Origin: Blasia pusilla
Lineage: Eukaryota; Marchantiophyta; Marchantiopsida; Blasiales
Assembly: GCA_050084515.1 (NCBI GenBank)
Contig: CM114271.1
Location: 248,001-312,000, forward strand
DNA length: 64,000 nucleotides
Direction: 5' to 3'
This document shows positions 33,650-47,547 of this stretch, piece after piece. The translations under genes and the position numbers were made by a program. Within the stretch, counting starts at the first letter, position 1; each line of letters starts with the position of its first letter. The notes under the pieces are model-generated. The model was given only the letters and a program-made list of their open reading frames with translations, did not search any database and was not told where the DNA came from.

Positions 33650-35175
33650 ACTCGCTTCTCCCATTGCCCTCCGTGCCTACACACCAACAACATCACCAAC
33701 TCTCTGGGAACTTGATCATGACCCATCGACGGGGTCCTCATCGCCACGGACAACGTCTAGCCTGGTCTATTTCCTCACTTCCCCTCGTTGTGGATCCAAC
33801 TCTGCGGCTGCTCCACACGTAAAAACTGGGGTAGCCTCCATCTCGGCAACCCTGCACATCCAACATGGATCCTTGATATCTCTGGCAACTCCATAAGATG
33901 TCGATGCCACCGATCCAACATCGGATAACCTCAATGCCATAGCGGCAATATGTTGTTGTAGCTACTATATCTGAATAGCCATCCCAGCTTCACGCCTGGC
34001 GTCTCCCTCAACACGTCTATGTAGTGGGACTCTACCTCCCAACAGGACCACCTGATGGACGATCTATAGGCCCACCCCGAACAGCTTCTCGCTTTGGTGC
34101 CCTATTTGGCCCTCAATCCAGAAGAAACTCAGGGTGCAAGCTGAAACATCGGGCACGCGTATGACCATACCTCTGATAATAGTCACATTCATAACCTCAT
34201 GGTGAAGCACCATCTCCTCCTCCATATAGAGGCACGCATCCATGACCCTATTGAGTGCAATCGTGCTGATGATGAGCTCCACCACATGACCAACAAGTAA
34301 TCATAGGCGGCTGGTGCTGAGCCGCATATGAAGGCGCAGGTCTCTTGTTTTCTTCCCTGAGCTCGTGCTGTCACAGACCTATCTCCAAATCATCGTTGCT
34401 ACACTGGTGGTGCAGTCAATCGTGACTGCTCTTGCCCAGAACCCATGGTGGCTACGATCTCCTTCGCCATGTTGCGCTCAATGCTCTCAGCAGTCCTAAA
34501 AACATCTCTCAAAGTACTGGAGGTATTCATAAGAAGCACCCCCTCCCTCACCTGTGTGCGCAACGTCCAATCCAGCCTTGCCTACCATGATTGGATAGCC
34601 TGAGCCTTTGTCACCCCGTGAGTGACGTTAATCAACCGGAGCAAGTGGGCGAAGGCATCACGTAAACTCTCACCCGGGCGCCTCTGGTAGTTGTGGATGC
34701 TTCGCAACTTCTTCCTCCATATCCCTTGGTAGCTCGCCCTCAACTCAAAGAAGAACTCAACCATGGGGTTGAACCTGGGACCAACTTGACTGGATGATGC
34801 AACTGCTCTAGTGGGAGTCAGCCCTCCTAAAACATGATTGGTGGAGGAACCTTCTCCTGACTCCTCCTCATTTGGAAATGGCTCAGTACATGACACATAG
34901 TGTGGGTCATAGTAGAGTCTCCAGGCCTCAATCTCATGGGCATATCTCTGCGAGAACTCATGATAATTGTCCATGGGTAGCCCGTCTAAATGCTGGAATA
35001 TTTCAGTCCATGATGTAAACGGGTTGAGCTCTCTAGAATTCTTAGACGGCTGTGAGTCACACCAACTCCTAAACTCCAAAATTAAGTCATGTAACTCTAT
35101 AGTGCCTATAGCATCCACAAACCTATATGGTCCTCTGCCCCGGTTGTCCATCTCTAAACCAACAGGTAGGACCAC
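33650..35175 (-). pseudogene. Element 1 gag and zinc knuckles
   Basis: Frame 34582-35175 (197 codons) covers the gag N-terminus and capsid (RFVDAIGTIELHDLILEF, then RRPGESLRDAFAHLLRL). It ends at a TAG within the conserved IQSW block; gag homology continues to about 34.45 kb. The zinc-knuckle region (about 34.1-34.4 kb) is readable in pieces with homology to element 2. Confidence 0.85.
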
Positions 35176-35179
35176 TCAA

Positions 35180-37153
35180 TGTGTGTAGTGGATCACTAGC
35201 ACACTCCTCTACACTCTCCCCCTTGTCTGAAGATGACACAAAAGGAGATAGTCACAGAGGTGGTCTCTCACGTGGAGACTCTCGAAACCTCGCACCACTC
35301 CAGGTCAACCCCCTAGAGCTATTCTCGGGTCCACCACCTCCCCTCTTGAAGTCCTGAAAGGGCGCCGTGATGACCCTCGTGCCCCACTCACACGATCACT
35401 CTCAACCTCACGAGTAATCACTCAACCATTCAACTAGACAGGCGACACTCAATCCACACTCTCTCACTAAGACGTGTGTTGTGCCCCAACAAGCGGCGTA
35501 GTGCAGAAAATAGTACTATCCTATCATCTCATCGACATGACATACCCTGAACTCATGACATCCCACACAGGTCTATGTCCCCTAGCCCATACATCAATGA
35601 TGCTCTCAGCATCAGCACGGAACCCAATATCCCAAATAACTGTCCAATACCCAGAAATCCCTAACACCTACAGGGCAAAAGACCAGAATGGATAATCTGA
35701 CAACAAGTGTCGATGTCGCGCCTCAGCAACTCAAAAACCTTGACCCCAACTTGGTCATCAAGACAACTCCTCCAACCAGCAAGTCGTACTCCTCTAGTAC
35801 TGACGATGCTCAAATCTCCTCGATGTGCGCTGAGGGTCCAGCGGTACAGTGCTAAAAATAGCACGTCACTCGGTAATAGGGTGCGGCACTCAGCGGCATA
35901 TCCTCCTAAAGAGCAATACACGCTCTGTTCTCCAGTGCGGTGCGGCCACAAGCGGTAAGGCGTGGCAATCGACGGGGCGTTGCGGCTAGGGGCATCATGG
36001 CACGGTACTCGATCGTCCTTGGGCGGCTATAAATCACGGCATAACAAAGCGGATAGAACACTACGACCCCATCAATCCAAAATGCAAACGGTTTGCCGCG
36101 AACACAAGCACCCGCGGCGGTGTGGGATAGAGATTCAAACGCACAACTCTACTGGCGGCACTAATGCAGGGTCAGACGGAGCAGCACACGGCTGCACAGC
36201 GGCCCAATTTTTTATCGACACTAAGAGGTCCAAAATCAGGGTAGCGGCCCTAAAGCGCCGACGGACCACATAGCATACAACGGAGGTACCAAATGCACAG
36301 TCGGTTGGCGCATCTCTGGGACAGTCGACTAGGACGTGGTAGGACAGACGTTGTCCCCCGAAAAAATTATTTATTCATTTAACTAGAATAACCCTCCGGG
36401 AAAATTGGATCTCCAATATCTTTCTTTACTAGATAGCCCCCTTCTTGATAAGTATGCAAATTAAATGCCTTATCACAAATCCCTCCTAAGATTAAGGGTC
36501 AATACTCCCCAAAAGTGGGATCTACTCACTCCAACTCCAAATAGCTGAATTCACTTGTCCTATCCATCAAGTGAACTGATTTTTTTTTACCTCTCAAGAA
36601 AGAATTTCTACCCAAAAATTTTGAAATTTCACTCACACCTTGGAACGATGACTATGGCAGTCCAACAAAAATAATCATAACTTCGTTTTTCAATCTCCAA
36701 ATTATGCACCATTTCTTCACCAGCGTACACCACTTCCCGATCTATGACCTCATCAAATTAGTTTCTCCATTTGATTTTCCACCAAAACCTGAGGGGGACT
36801 GTCATGCAGCCCAACGTCTCTTTCTCCTACGCAAAATTTGGCAACGCTTTCGTGTTGATTTCTCCCAAAAAAATGCAAAACTTATGAAAAAACAAATCTG
36901 AAAGCTACACGCTACTCCCGTGAGCACCGGACTGCCCCCATACTCAATCCCTATCTAAAATTGGGCAGTGATTCCGCGCGTCACTCTTCCATAGTAAAAA
37001 TCAGTAAAGGAAACATCAAAAGTAAGCAACTCTTGCCCCGGTGAGCACTCCCATAAACCGCTGAATGGGGAATACGATCCCTGACCTCCAAAACCAGGGA
37101 GCGACCAGGGAGCTCCCCCATGAAGTTGTCTCACTCACTCATTCTCTCTTTGT
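35180..37153 (-). other. Element 1 untranslated leader
   Basis: Leader-like sequence homologous in its outer part to 30.25-30.8 kb, without a recognisable gene. As in element 2, the junction with repeat B (CTCTCTTTG|TAAA on the plus strand) shows no tRNA primer-binding site. Confidence 0.6.
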
Positions 37154-37838
<685 letters not shown>

Positions 37839-38290
37839 GGATAGACTGGATCCCAGAAAGAGGGGTGAAAAAAAAGGAAGATGTCACTTGAAACACTAAG
37901 AGCAACCTGGACAGATTAGGGGCACTTTATTTGGGACTCCCAACCTCATTCCCAACACTTCATCTCGAAATGGCTCCATTGAGGTACCCATGAAAAAATT
38001 GAGAGGAAACCCACAGTTTCAATTCTGATCAGAGGTGACAGAAAACTAATAGCTAACAGATGACAACTTTAACCAAATATTGTATAACAACCATTCATAA
38101 ATATACATCTAAGACGAGTAGTCGAGAGGTTCTGATCAAAGATTACCAAAAAAAAAAAAGAATTGCAAAATGACGAAATCCGACAAGTTGCAAAACAGTG
38201 TGTAAGGCAAAAGGTATGAGAAACTTATCATTGGGGGCCATATGAATTAATGTTAGGAAACACAAATCCATTCAGACCTGCAACCCATCG
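37839..38290. other. No gene recognised
   Basis: Short spacer between element 1 and the copia remnant. It contains an A-run near 38148 and no motif. Confidence 0.5.
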
Positions 38291-38299
38291 AAATGAGAC

Positions 38300-38850
38300 A
38301 GATTGCAAAAGAGTTATGGAAGAGAGGAAAAGTTTACAGAGAAATCCATCATCATCTGTCTACTATCATCATCTTCTACTGTCACTCCAATGCTATTCAA
38401 GTGATCAACAATATGTCCGATACTCAAGATATAATCATTGTTGCTCTGCGATCGTTTCCTCACCTTGTTCAATTTTTTTTTCAATTGAAACTTTTTGGCC
38501 TTTGAAAATGTCTGGAATAGCTTTTCCAATGCATCCCATACCTCCTTTGGAATATCAACATCTTGAATGTGACCTATCATGGGCAAACTGATCGTTATTG
38601 AAATGTAGTGGATTACTTGCCTTGCGCGTTTGTTCCAAGCACGAACATTCAAGTCTGTTGAGTCACCTTCTGTCTATGCCTCATTACCTGTGACAAACTC
38701 CCAGAGTTCTTGACCCATGAGAAATTTTTTCATGCGAAACTTGCAGACATTGTAATTCTGCTTATCTACCTTCTCGCCTGAGATTGCTGCTCAGGAATAC
38801 TCCATAACGAACGATTTCACTCACAAAAATATAATTTCAGGCTTTCTACT
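38300..38850 (-). pseudogene. Ty1/copia gag fragment (UBN2-type)
   Basis: The minus strand encodes FRMKKFLMGQELWEFVTG (about 38.69-38.75 kb). An in-frame TAG follows, then frame 38314-38652 with NVRAWNKRARQVIHYISITI, then VWDALEKLFQTFSKAKKFQL and the SIGHIVDHLNSIG block. This is the capsid-like gag domain found at the start of copia polyproteins. Similarity ends near 38.3 kb; protease, integrase and polymerase are absent. Confidence 0.85.
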
Positions 38851-39280
38851 CCTCCAATTGAGGCAAAGACCACTCCTACACAAAGATCGACTTGAAATTT
38901 TCCAAAATTGATCAACTCTATGAAAGAACTAGTCGAAATTGGCATGTAGAGAGCAAACTGCACAACTTTTCTTCACTAATTGCACTTTCCTACACTGAAA
39001 TTGCTACTGCTTGAGCTCAGAATGTCAAAATCGAGCGATTTTGGGTGCGTTGGGAAGTTCTCCACAAGGTCAACGATTTGAGAGCTCAGACGGCTAAATC
39101 AAAAATGCCGGGAAAGCCTTCAAAAATGCCTCCAAATTTTTATCACTGTCAAAGCTCCACTTGAAATCTGCGCCCACTGAGCTCTGAATAAAACTTCCTT
39201 CTCCCAAACTGAAATTGTGCTTTCTCTTGCCTCTCTTCTCTCCTCAAACACCAAGAATTTCAAGTGATGTTCTCCTATCG

Positions 39281-39291
39281 CTCTGATACCA
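39281..39291 (-). other. Copia primer-binding site (initiator Met-tRNA)
   Basis: The plus strand CTCTGATACCA is TGGTATCAGAG on the coding strand, continuing with CGATAGG. This matches the 3' end complement of plant initiator methionine tRNA used by most copia elements. It directly follows the LTR end (CCACA). Confidence 0.9.
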
Positions 39292-39610
39292 TGTGGAAAA
39301 TTTCTAAACAAGCATAATTGATGGAAAATGGATCTCACACACACACACCACCATGGAGAACGAAATTTGCAATGAGAGAATGAGTGGAGGCTGGTCCCCT
39401 TCTCAATTATATAGGATATGTACAAGAAACCCTAATCTTAACCTTAATCTCGAGTTAGACTAATTGTGATTAACTAACCCTAGTTAAGATAATTGCGCTT
39501 AACGGACTAACCAAGATTAAGCTTCCCTACTTTGTGTGAGTATCAAATATAGCAGTTCAAGTGTCTCATGAGCTTGACTGTTACTCAATCTTCAATAAAA
39601 ACATTGCAAG
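39292..39610 (-). repeat. Copia 5' LTR (approximate right end)
   Basis: The LTR begins at TGTGGAAAATTTC beside the primer-binding site. The far end is not fixed because no partner LTR is present. A CA dinucleotide near 39609 (ACATTGCA) is a plausible end. A CA microsatellite (about 39335-39348) lies inside. Confidence 0.6.
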
Positions 39611-39614
39611 TCCT

Positions 39615-40655
39615 TTATTACATCCGAGGGAAACTTTGAAATTTATATTTTATTAATGAAACCATAAACTCTAGCCTATGATTTCTTCAGCCTCGTCATC
39701 TTTAAATTTACTCATAACTTTCCTGGGTTCTTGTAAAAAAGGAATGTCTTGGGATACAAATGGCTCCGATTGTATATGGGGATTGAGAATGTAGGGGAAT
39801 TCGATAGCCTTGCCCATCCCATCCCCCCGCCCTACCTTAGGTACACCATATCAGTCCCATATATCATGATTTGAGTCCCAACGGCAATAAATCTTGTATG
39901 CCCTACAAGGTGACACCCATTCAGTATCAATATGTGCTCCGCTTGAAACCACTAAATCCCAACTCCAAAACGCTTCAATCAATTAAACCCGATAAATCCA
40001 TTGAACTCACTTGTCATCATCGGAGGACTCTTCCAAAATTACTGCCGACCTTGCCCTCCCGATTTTTGAAATTATAGGAAGTGTCAACGATGGTGTCACT
40101 ACCAATGGATCTGCAACTGGAGCACTTGGCTTTGGAGGGGAGTTGTAGACTCCCACCGGCCTCTTGTAATCCGCCTTTGCCTCCTTGCAAAGGTCAAAAA
40201 GTTCCTTCCTGCCCTCAAGGTAGAGGCCGGGTGCTCGAGGCCGGGTGACTTGGTCTTGGATTTGGTAGGCTTATTAGGGGCAAGTATCAGAGGCACCTGG
40301 TAGAGTGGCAGGAAGATTCTCTTCTTTTGGAGTTGGGATTTAGCAGTCATGTTGGCAAGTCACCCGGCCATGAGCATCTGCATCAAGGCACGTGACTTCT
40401 CCCTTCCTCCAAGAAAGGGGGTCCCTTCCAGCATGAAAATTCCCGGGGAGGGAATTGTAAAGGCTATTTAATGTGAACCCATCGGAGCATGAATCAACTG
40501 GATCACGGATCTGAAACACTTGAAAATTGTGTTCCGGTCTCACAAAGCACTAGAACAAGACAGGTGCAAAACATTGTCATCTTTAAAGTGGAACAAGCAT
40601 GCAATCTGTCCCAAACTGACGGGTTGCTCATGAGCCTACACGAGGATCTAAAGTA
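39615..40655. other. No gene recognised
   Basis: Short frames on both strands (39871-40077, 40099-40350, 40340-40543) lack known motifs. Homology to gypsy pol begins abruptly at about 40657. Confidence 0.45.
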
Positions 40656-40656
40656 T

Positions 40657-41030
40657 TGAAGATTTTTTCATGTCCCACCGCATCCAAGATATCCTTAGGA
40701 GTAGGCATGGCACCCCGATCGAAATTCGTGTGTCAATTGATAGGCCGGTAATTTCCATACATCCATCTATCCGTCCAATTGCCAAACATCTCCTTCTTTG
40801 CCAACATGACTGCGGTAGATGCATACTCCCATGAGATAACTTCACATGTCTTGCCTCCCACAAGTCTCAACTCCTATTCTAAATCAAGGCTCACTCTATG
40901 TTAGAATACTTATAGGATCGATGAAAGATTGGCATATCACTAGCCAAATTTATCCCGAGAATCTTTGAGCTACCCAAGTCTCTCATACATAAGGAAAAAA
41001 AACCCACATGCCATCTCACAAACCTATATA
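40657..41030 (-). pseudogene. Element 3 reverse-transcriptase N-terminal fragment
   Basis: The DNA aligns with 24.59-24.85 kb of element 2. It includes blocks encoding AVMLAKKEM, GNYRPIN and AMPTPKDILDAVGH, with stops and shifts between. The palm YIDD part is absent because the element breaks at 40657. Confidence 0.8.
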
Positions 41031-42429
41031 TCCCCCATCTCTCTCCTCCTATCAACTCAAAAACTATCAGAGGCTTACAAGTCTACATCGTGACCTCACT
41101 TGAAGAAGACGCAACCTCCAACTTTCCTTGCTATCTAGCAACCCTAGCCACGTCCGCTACAACCACCCTAGTGTCATACGCCTACTCTCCTTGAACGTAA
41201 ATCTTAAGTGATTCGGAAGCGTGCGTTCAGTAAGGCACACTCTCAACGTTGATCTACATCAAAAAATAGCTCACGTTAATCGGGTCAGGGTCAATCACCG
41301 CTCTAACTCACCGAGTTCACGACTCGGCCTCTCATCAACCTCAACCTTCCTAGTTTCTCGCTTTACAACACATGCAAGTCTCTCAACACTTGGCACAAAC
41401 TTTATGGTCAATTTAGGAACATCAAAGGACGTTTGCACGACTCGCAGTCCCAACTCTCCAATGGACCTCCAATGAGTCCCTAACAGAGACTCACTCAAAT
41501 GAGTTGCAGGTTGGAATCCAAGTGTGTCTTTTGAAATCCACTCCCTTACATGAGGTTTGGGTTTCAAGTCCCAACGCCAAACTACCATTCCATCCCATGC
41601 CCTTGAGCTGCCCTTTGGTGCCCAAAGTGGGGTTTGGGTCCCAAGAATCCTTGAAGACACTCCCCCTTAATAGTACTTCTAAGGATCTCTTCCCTCACCC
41701 TAACTTAGGGGAAAAGACAGTCAAACCCCTCATTCTGGCCCTCAACCCAACTCATTGCATAGTCATTTTCGGCGAATATCTCAACCTTTGCTTCAACGTA
41801 TGCTGAGATGTTTGTGTTGTTATTGTCTTTGCATAAGATTTCCAACGACATCTCACTTGTCCCAAATGCATCTTGGGACTAAACTTTATGGTCAAAAACA
41901 CATTCAAAACCCCAAACGATAGTCGTTTTCCAAATTTGGTTCTCACCTCATTGGCAACCAACCTTACTAGACTCATCTCATCTCAAGTCTTGGCTCATGT
42001 TTAGTCCAGGTTTCCAGGTCGCAACCATAAATGCATGAAGAGCACAAACTCTATTTGCGCATTTCGTCTCTTAGACTTTTCCAAGAGACCTCTCCAAAGC
42101 GCAACCATCCCGGCTTGAGCCCGCTAAAAATCTAATGTTACGCTTGGCGTTTGTTTGGTTATGAGGGTTGCGACACCTAGTGTGACCTCCCACATTATTC
42201 TCCACACTTGTGTGCCACTTGGCCATTTTGGTACTCTCTACTCGAATAACGTCCCAAGAAGTCCATAGGTGCCTATCTCTACTCGCTCGCCCCTAGCCAA
42301 TGCCTCTACAGACCCTGTAAACAATGCCCTAACTTATGGATGTAACGGCATGGATGACATTCTCATCTTTCTCTACTCAACCATACCTAGATTGACTATC
42401 CATGTGAGACAGTAGAGATCCGTCACTTG

Positions 42430-42735
42430 CCCTCACACCTGTCGGTGTATTGCCTCAGTCACTTTTGGAAATATCATATGTAGTACCCGTCAGAAACCCC
42501 ATGGCGCGCTTGCCCTCATCAACAATAGGATCCTCTTACGTTCAGGTCTTCTCATCCCACATTATGCCAGGTCCTCCTTCACAAAAGGCATGGCATGCAA
42601 GGAAGCTCACCAATGTAGGTAAGGCCGCCATCAATTTCCCTACCCAATTAAATACCGGCCATGGTGATCTATCATCCCTTGTCACCACTTGATATTGATG
42701 CCCTAGACCCAATATTGCATCCACTGTCATCATAT
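42430..42735 (-). pseudogene. Element 3 methyltransferase C-terminal remnant
   Basis: Frame 42542-42787 contains VTRDDRSPWPVFNWVGKLM, AALPTLVSFLACHAF and GGPGIMWDE. The continuation gives KRAMGFLTGTTY. These match the target-recognition and C-terminal part of the element 2 enzyme. Immediately upstream (near 42.74 kb) the frame changes to protease sequence (PGW, then a Leu-Asp-Asp-Gly block). Motifs I, IV and VI have therefore been deleted. Confidence 0.85.
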
Positions 42736-43700
42736 TGTCACGTGTTCCACCACCTTGTCCTACGAACTCCACGGGTAGCTGACTCATCTATCCATCGTCT
42801 AATCGCCACCCTGGTTGATAAGCAACAATCTCTTGCCAAAAATCAAGGATGAATCCTAAGGGATATAACCTAGTACGATTTAGCCGGTGTCGTAATCATA
42901 GGTGTATGCACCATAGCACCATTCGTCGCAAACTCTGGCTAGACTCTGACAACTCTCTCTTGCTAAGTCATACACTAGGTAGGTGATAAGCCTCTAATAG
43001 AGGTCTATATTTGAAAAGGACAAGGCTCAATGTTGCCTTTCTGTAAACCCAACGCCAATTATGCCCAACATTAGGGGTTGCGCTCCCGAATCGAGTAGGA
43101 CTTGTTGTGGGTGATACACCGCACCTGTCTAACTAATCAAGTAAAACACTTCAACTCAATTATCTAACAACACCACACATGGTGTCAACATGGCTCGCTC
43201 TATTTCTGGCCTAGTTGGCAAATCTACCAAATTTTTGGTCCCAATGTGCCATGTCTTGAGTGGAAGACATCCATAGCACCTACTTTTAGGGCAATTCTAC
43301 CACCTCCTCAAGCGCCTCTGAATTAAAGGCAATCGCTCCTTGCGCAAAAAAAGTGCCACCTCAAGTGCATGCGCTCCATCTACACTTGCAGTTGGTAGAC
43401 CTATACCACCGCAACCAAAAACTCCTTGACATCCCCAAAGACGACCGCCCTCATGCCCTCAACCTACCTCGAAAAATCTATGTCTAGTGACACCATAGCA
43501 ATGGCACTAGTCATATTGTAACTCTGGTCGGGCCATACAAGGTGGCTCCTAAGCAATGAAGGGCGCCCTTCGCTCTCTACCATGTAATGGGCAATCCCTT
43601 TGCCTATGGGATCCACCACACATCCAACAAGTCATCACTTGTCCCTCTTGGACAACCTATGTCGGTACATGCCATTGCTTCATCAGCTCATGATACCCGC
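42736..43700 (-). pseudogene. Element 3 protease and zinc knuckle
   Basis: The minus strand near 43.05-43.11 kb encodes VLLDSGAQPLMLG. Near 42.83-42.86 kb it encodes LYPLGFILDFW. Near 43.60-43.64 kb it encodes TCWMCGGSHRQRDC, the first zinc knuckle. All are separated by stops. Confidence 0.8.
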
Positions 43701-43974
43701 CCTTCTCTCTTGGCACACTGGCCCACTCCCATAGTACTCATGCATGTTGGGGCACTTGTGGGGCTATTGCGACTCGCGGACATGTCAACTCTCAAGAAAA
43801 TTATGTGGTCACCACTTGCTACGTATTCATGTATGGCTCAATCTACTAAGACAACTCGAGGACCACCTTCAATGTGGGCTTCACCGTGTGAAGCAACATG
43901 TCATCTCGACCTCTTCTCTGTAGTTCCGAGTCCAGAACCCCGTACTAATACTGAACGGATTGTGTGTTAGTCAC

Positions 43975-44620
43975 TCCATATACGGATCTACGCATGCGCG
44001 TGAACGCATCTCTTAAACTCTTACCCGATCTCCGCTCAAAATCTTGTAGGCTCTTTTGTTCTTCAGTTCGTACGCCCTAATAGCTCCTCCCGAACTGTCG
44101 GAAGAACTCCACCGTCGAATTGAAAGTGGGTGGTGCTCTAGCACTAGAGGTTTTTGACATCTCACTAGGTACCCTTACAACCATCCTCTCCATCTTGTCC
44201 CCAAGCTGATAGTGTAGGCCTCTCCGCCCTGACTATTCCATAATACGCCTCGCCGCCACTAGTGGAAACATACCTGGAGCCCTTTACATCCTCCAAGCAT
44301 CGATCTATACCAAGTACAAAGCTCAAAACTCCATGTAGTCATCCATCAGAGAACCCTCTAAATGTTGGAACAAGCCCTTCCACGCCATCAAGGGGTTGAA
44401 CTGCATAGGAGTCTATAGCTCTCGAAAGTTGCACCATGTGTCTAACTCTAAGTTGATGGTGCCTACCGCACCCGAGAAACAACACATGTCTTGATGGCCT
44501 ATATCATCTATCTCCCTCCACATGATATTTTCTTTGACTACAACCTCATCACCAAAGCCCTTGTCTAGTGATGACGATCCAACCATGGATGGTATTCCAG
44601 GTAGCTCCTCACTCAAAACC
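43975..44620 (-). pseudogene. Element 3 gag remnant
   Basis: DNA and partial translation match gag of elements 1 and 2. Frame 44413-44616 ends VGTINLELDTWCNFREL, corresponding to the gag N-terminus GTIELHDL block. The capsid part lies at 43.98-44.25 kb. Confidence 0.75.
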
Positions 44621-44624
44621 CCAT

Positions 44625-46190
44625 ACTATCTCACTCCACTTCATGTCACACCACTATAACTACTCAAAAAACCCCATTCTTGCCAACCCAGAAAGAACAT
44701 CGTGATGAAAACCCTGTCTCATCCACTCAGCCTCACCCAGAGTCTCCCACACTCCTCACTAGCGTACCTCCGCTAATACTATTCCCGTGATGTACCTAGC
44801 CTCATACACAACCTCAACATTTGAGCTCACCTAAGCCTCCCGAACTAGCTCACCTAAGCTACTAAAAATCTCTCTCGACTCATACAAGCCACCCTACTTT
44901 GCAACTACCGTATATCCATAAGCATGCTACACATGCAAGGCCTCTGAACTCGTCATTATCGTTACACCTTTCTAGCCTTAGTTGTTCCTCAAAACCCAAC
45001 ATCCTCAATGACACGAGAACTAAAAGGGACTCGAATGGGTAACCTCAACACGGCCGTCATCAATCTACTCCACGGTCAACACTGACTCCTCCATCTGGTG
45101 TGGCAACCTCCGCGGCACGAAAATTTTCTCGAGCAGCACGTCGACCCTCCCTTCAGTGGATGCGGACTACTCGTCGCCATCTACGTGTGTGTCTCTATCA
45201 CAAACTCTCAATGCCGATTACCCATCTTGCTCGTAGTCAGCAAAGAACAAACACTCTCAATGGACTATAAATATCATCGAAAAATCATGACCGGAAAATC
45301 CTAACTCTGAAAATATAGCATAGGCACGTTCAACCACATAGGAACTTGTCCCGAATAAGATGGAAACCCCTAACCACATAATCTCACCTAACTATGCAAT
45401 CTAGCTCAACCATGTCTGGCTCCCAATCTGGTCAACCAGGCACCACTATTATGAGTTATCTTTGCTCCCACTTGGTTACCACGTTGGCCTCTCGGCTGTT
45501 GGTCCCCACTCTGCCTGAGCTCCCACGACTACCCTTTCGTGGCTGCAAGGCACTCTATGCGCCACTCCCTACCTTCTTGGTTGTATGCTACCCTCGATAC
45601 ACATCCCCATTAGGCTCACGGATTAACCCTTGCATGAGCTTCACTTCCTACATGCATCCCTATGGGCGCTCCAACTCTTTACCTGCAAGACTTTAGACGT
45701 TGCCAAAATTGTACGCCCTCATCTTTAGAGCCCCTTTCAGAACAACTGCAAGATCTAAATGATCTTGTAATCTATTCTTTTCCTCGGAATTCTTGCTACT
45801 CTTGATGATACGCTTACCCATCATACTCCGCGCTACACTCTGTCATTGCCCCACGTTATCCCACACCAACAAAATTTGAGAAAAAAACAAACAGCGCTTT
45901 GGTGCACGACCTCTTGAATGGGGAAAAATCACTACACACATGCCAACCACCGTCTCCAAGGACTTCCCACTGGGGCAACTCGCTTGCCGACTTGCATATC
46001 AACTCGCTACCCTCGGACATCTTCCTCATGGAAAATCAGAGGAAAAACGGTTCACTTGGCCTAAAACTCCACTCTTGAATCTACATCGGCACCATCAAAC
46101 CACATCCACTGGCCGCAATGAAGGAATCCGAACACTAGCACCCTAGTTCCTACATACACAAGAAAAAGATGTGATATTAACGCCCAACAT
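44625..46190. other. Probable leader of element 3, no gene recognised
   Basis: C-rich, low-ORF sequence similar in character to the leaders of elements 1 and 2. Clear alignment was not possible by eye, so the attribution is positional. Confidence 0.4.
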
Positions 46191-46353
46191 GGGAAAGATG
46201 GCTTGGGAAAGCCATCTTTCCCCTTGTTATAACCTTGGTTATAAGAGAGGGAGAGAGAATATCTTACCCTCTCTCATAACCAAAAATAGCCTCAAAACTG
46301 TAACCTACAAGCAGAGATTACCATATGATCGTGACTCGATCAACGAGTCACGA
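46191..46353. repeat. Cluster of short perfect hairpins
   Basis: Stem 1 pairs 46191-46204 (GGGAAAGATGGCTT) with 46209-46222, 14 bp perfect with a 4-nt loop. Stem 2 is TTATAACC against GGTTATAA near 46227-46243. Stem 3 is AGAGAGGG with CCCTCTCT around 46244-46276. Stem 4 pairs TCGTGACTCG (46329-46338) with CGAGTCACGA (46344-46353), 10 bp perfect. Four stems within 163 bp is well above chance. Confidence 0.85.
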
Positions 46354-46359
46354 GACCAG

Positions 46360-47545
46360 AAATAGCGAAAAAGGGGAATCATCATAAAGGCTCGCAACAC
46401 AACGGACTATAGTCGTCCTTTGCGTTGCCCTCTATATCGTCGACTCAATAGAACTCTACCTATAAGCTAAGATTTGACAAAGAAGAAATACAACTACAAT
46501 AATCAACCTTCTAGAAGCCTCTATGCTCTCAAAAATATATTATTGACCATGGGATACAAAACCACATTTAAATAAGATAAGATTGTCTATTGGCTCAGTA
46601 CTTTTGAATTCAAGAAACTTCAAAAAAGGGCATAATGGCTTCTGATAGAGGAAAAGCGTTTAATTAAATCAAAAAGTCAATGGCTACTCATAGGACATAA
46701 TGACTTATAATAACTTTGGTGGAATGGTTTCAAGAGAAGTTGGAGTGCTTTCCCTATTTCTTGTGCTCACACCACATCCAACAAAATAAATTGGAATGGA
46801 GAAAATTAAGGTACCCCAAAATGGGAATTGGATAAAAACCATGGATCCAATCACTTTGGATAGCAAGGGAAGAGTGGTATGGACCTGAAAGATTCCAACT
46901 TCCTTATTAGCTTCCATGGTCCATATTTCCCAACATCGAAACCCCATGCTTCATGACTTCTAATGTACATGTAAAAAAGTAGATATTTCAGACTTGCCAT
47001 ATGCAATGCAAAGAATTTGGAGTAAATGATCACTCCGAAAGCCCAATATGCACTGTAGGAACATGGTTACAAACGTAGGTTGGATAGTTTTAGGAAATGA
47101 GAATGGTTTCCAATATCTCATTGGGATGGTATTGTGTGAGAATGATTTCAGCCACAATCTAGAGTGGTATTTGGCTCAAGCTACTAGAGTACATTCAATA
47201 AAAAGATGAATTCCCTTGACACGCGATGGGAATGGTTTCAACATCAAGATACATCCCTAGCCCACAAACGTATAATGAAACCATGCAAAAGAGTAATTTC
47301 CAAGAAATCCAAAAACATTGCTTAAAAGTAATATGTGGGGGGGAGTGATGATCATATTTTTAGGGATGCTCACTTGTAAACTTCTTGGAGTTTGCAATGC
47401 TATCTTGAAGACAAAGAAACTCTAAACATATGCCATATGACCATCTATGGCAAGTGATGATCTCTAGTAATGATGAGAGAAAAATCAAGAAGGCAAGGTA
47501 GTAAGGGGAGCTTAAGATGAGAGTCCAAGGTAAAAGCAAGTGTGA
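46360..47545. other. No gene recognised
   Basis: AT-rich, with short frames lacking domains. An imperfect inverted repeat surrounds CAACGGACTATAGTCGTCC near 46398-46430. Confidence 0.45.
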
Positions 47546-47547
47546 CA

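Larger units (their letters stand above)
40657..44620 (-). mobile_element. Ty3/gypsy element 3, decayed internal fragment
   Basis: This is a third pol-gag copy on the minus strand. It contains the reverse-transcriptase N-terminal half (40.66-41.0 kb), a spacer, the methyltransferase C-terminal part (42.43-42.73 kb), the protease (about 42.74-43.15 kb), a zinc knuckle (about 43.6 kb) and gag (43.98-44.6 kb). It is more diverged than elements 1 and 2, and no intact frame over 130 codons survives. It is truncated on the left inside the reverse transcriptase. Terminal repeats were not found. Confidence 0.8.

Noticed and set aside
46191-46222. Perfect 14-bp hairpin read as a bacterial-type terminator
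   Set aside because: There is no bacterial context; it is one of four stems in a cluster next to a retroelement.
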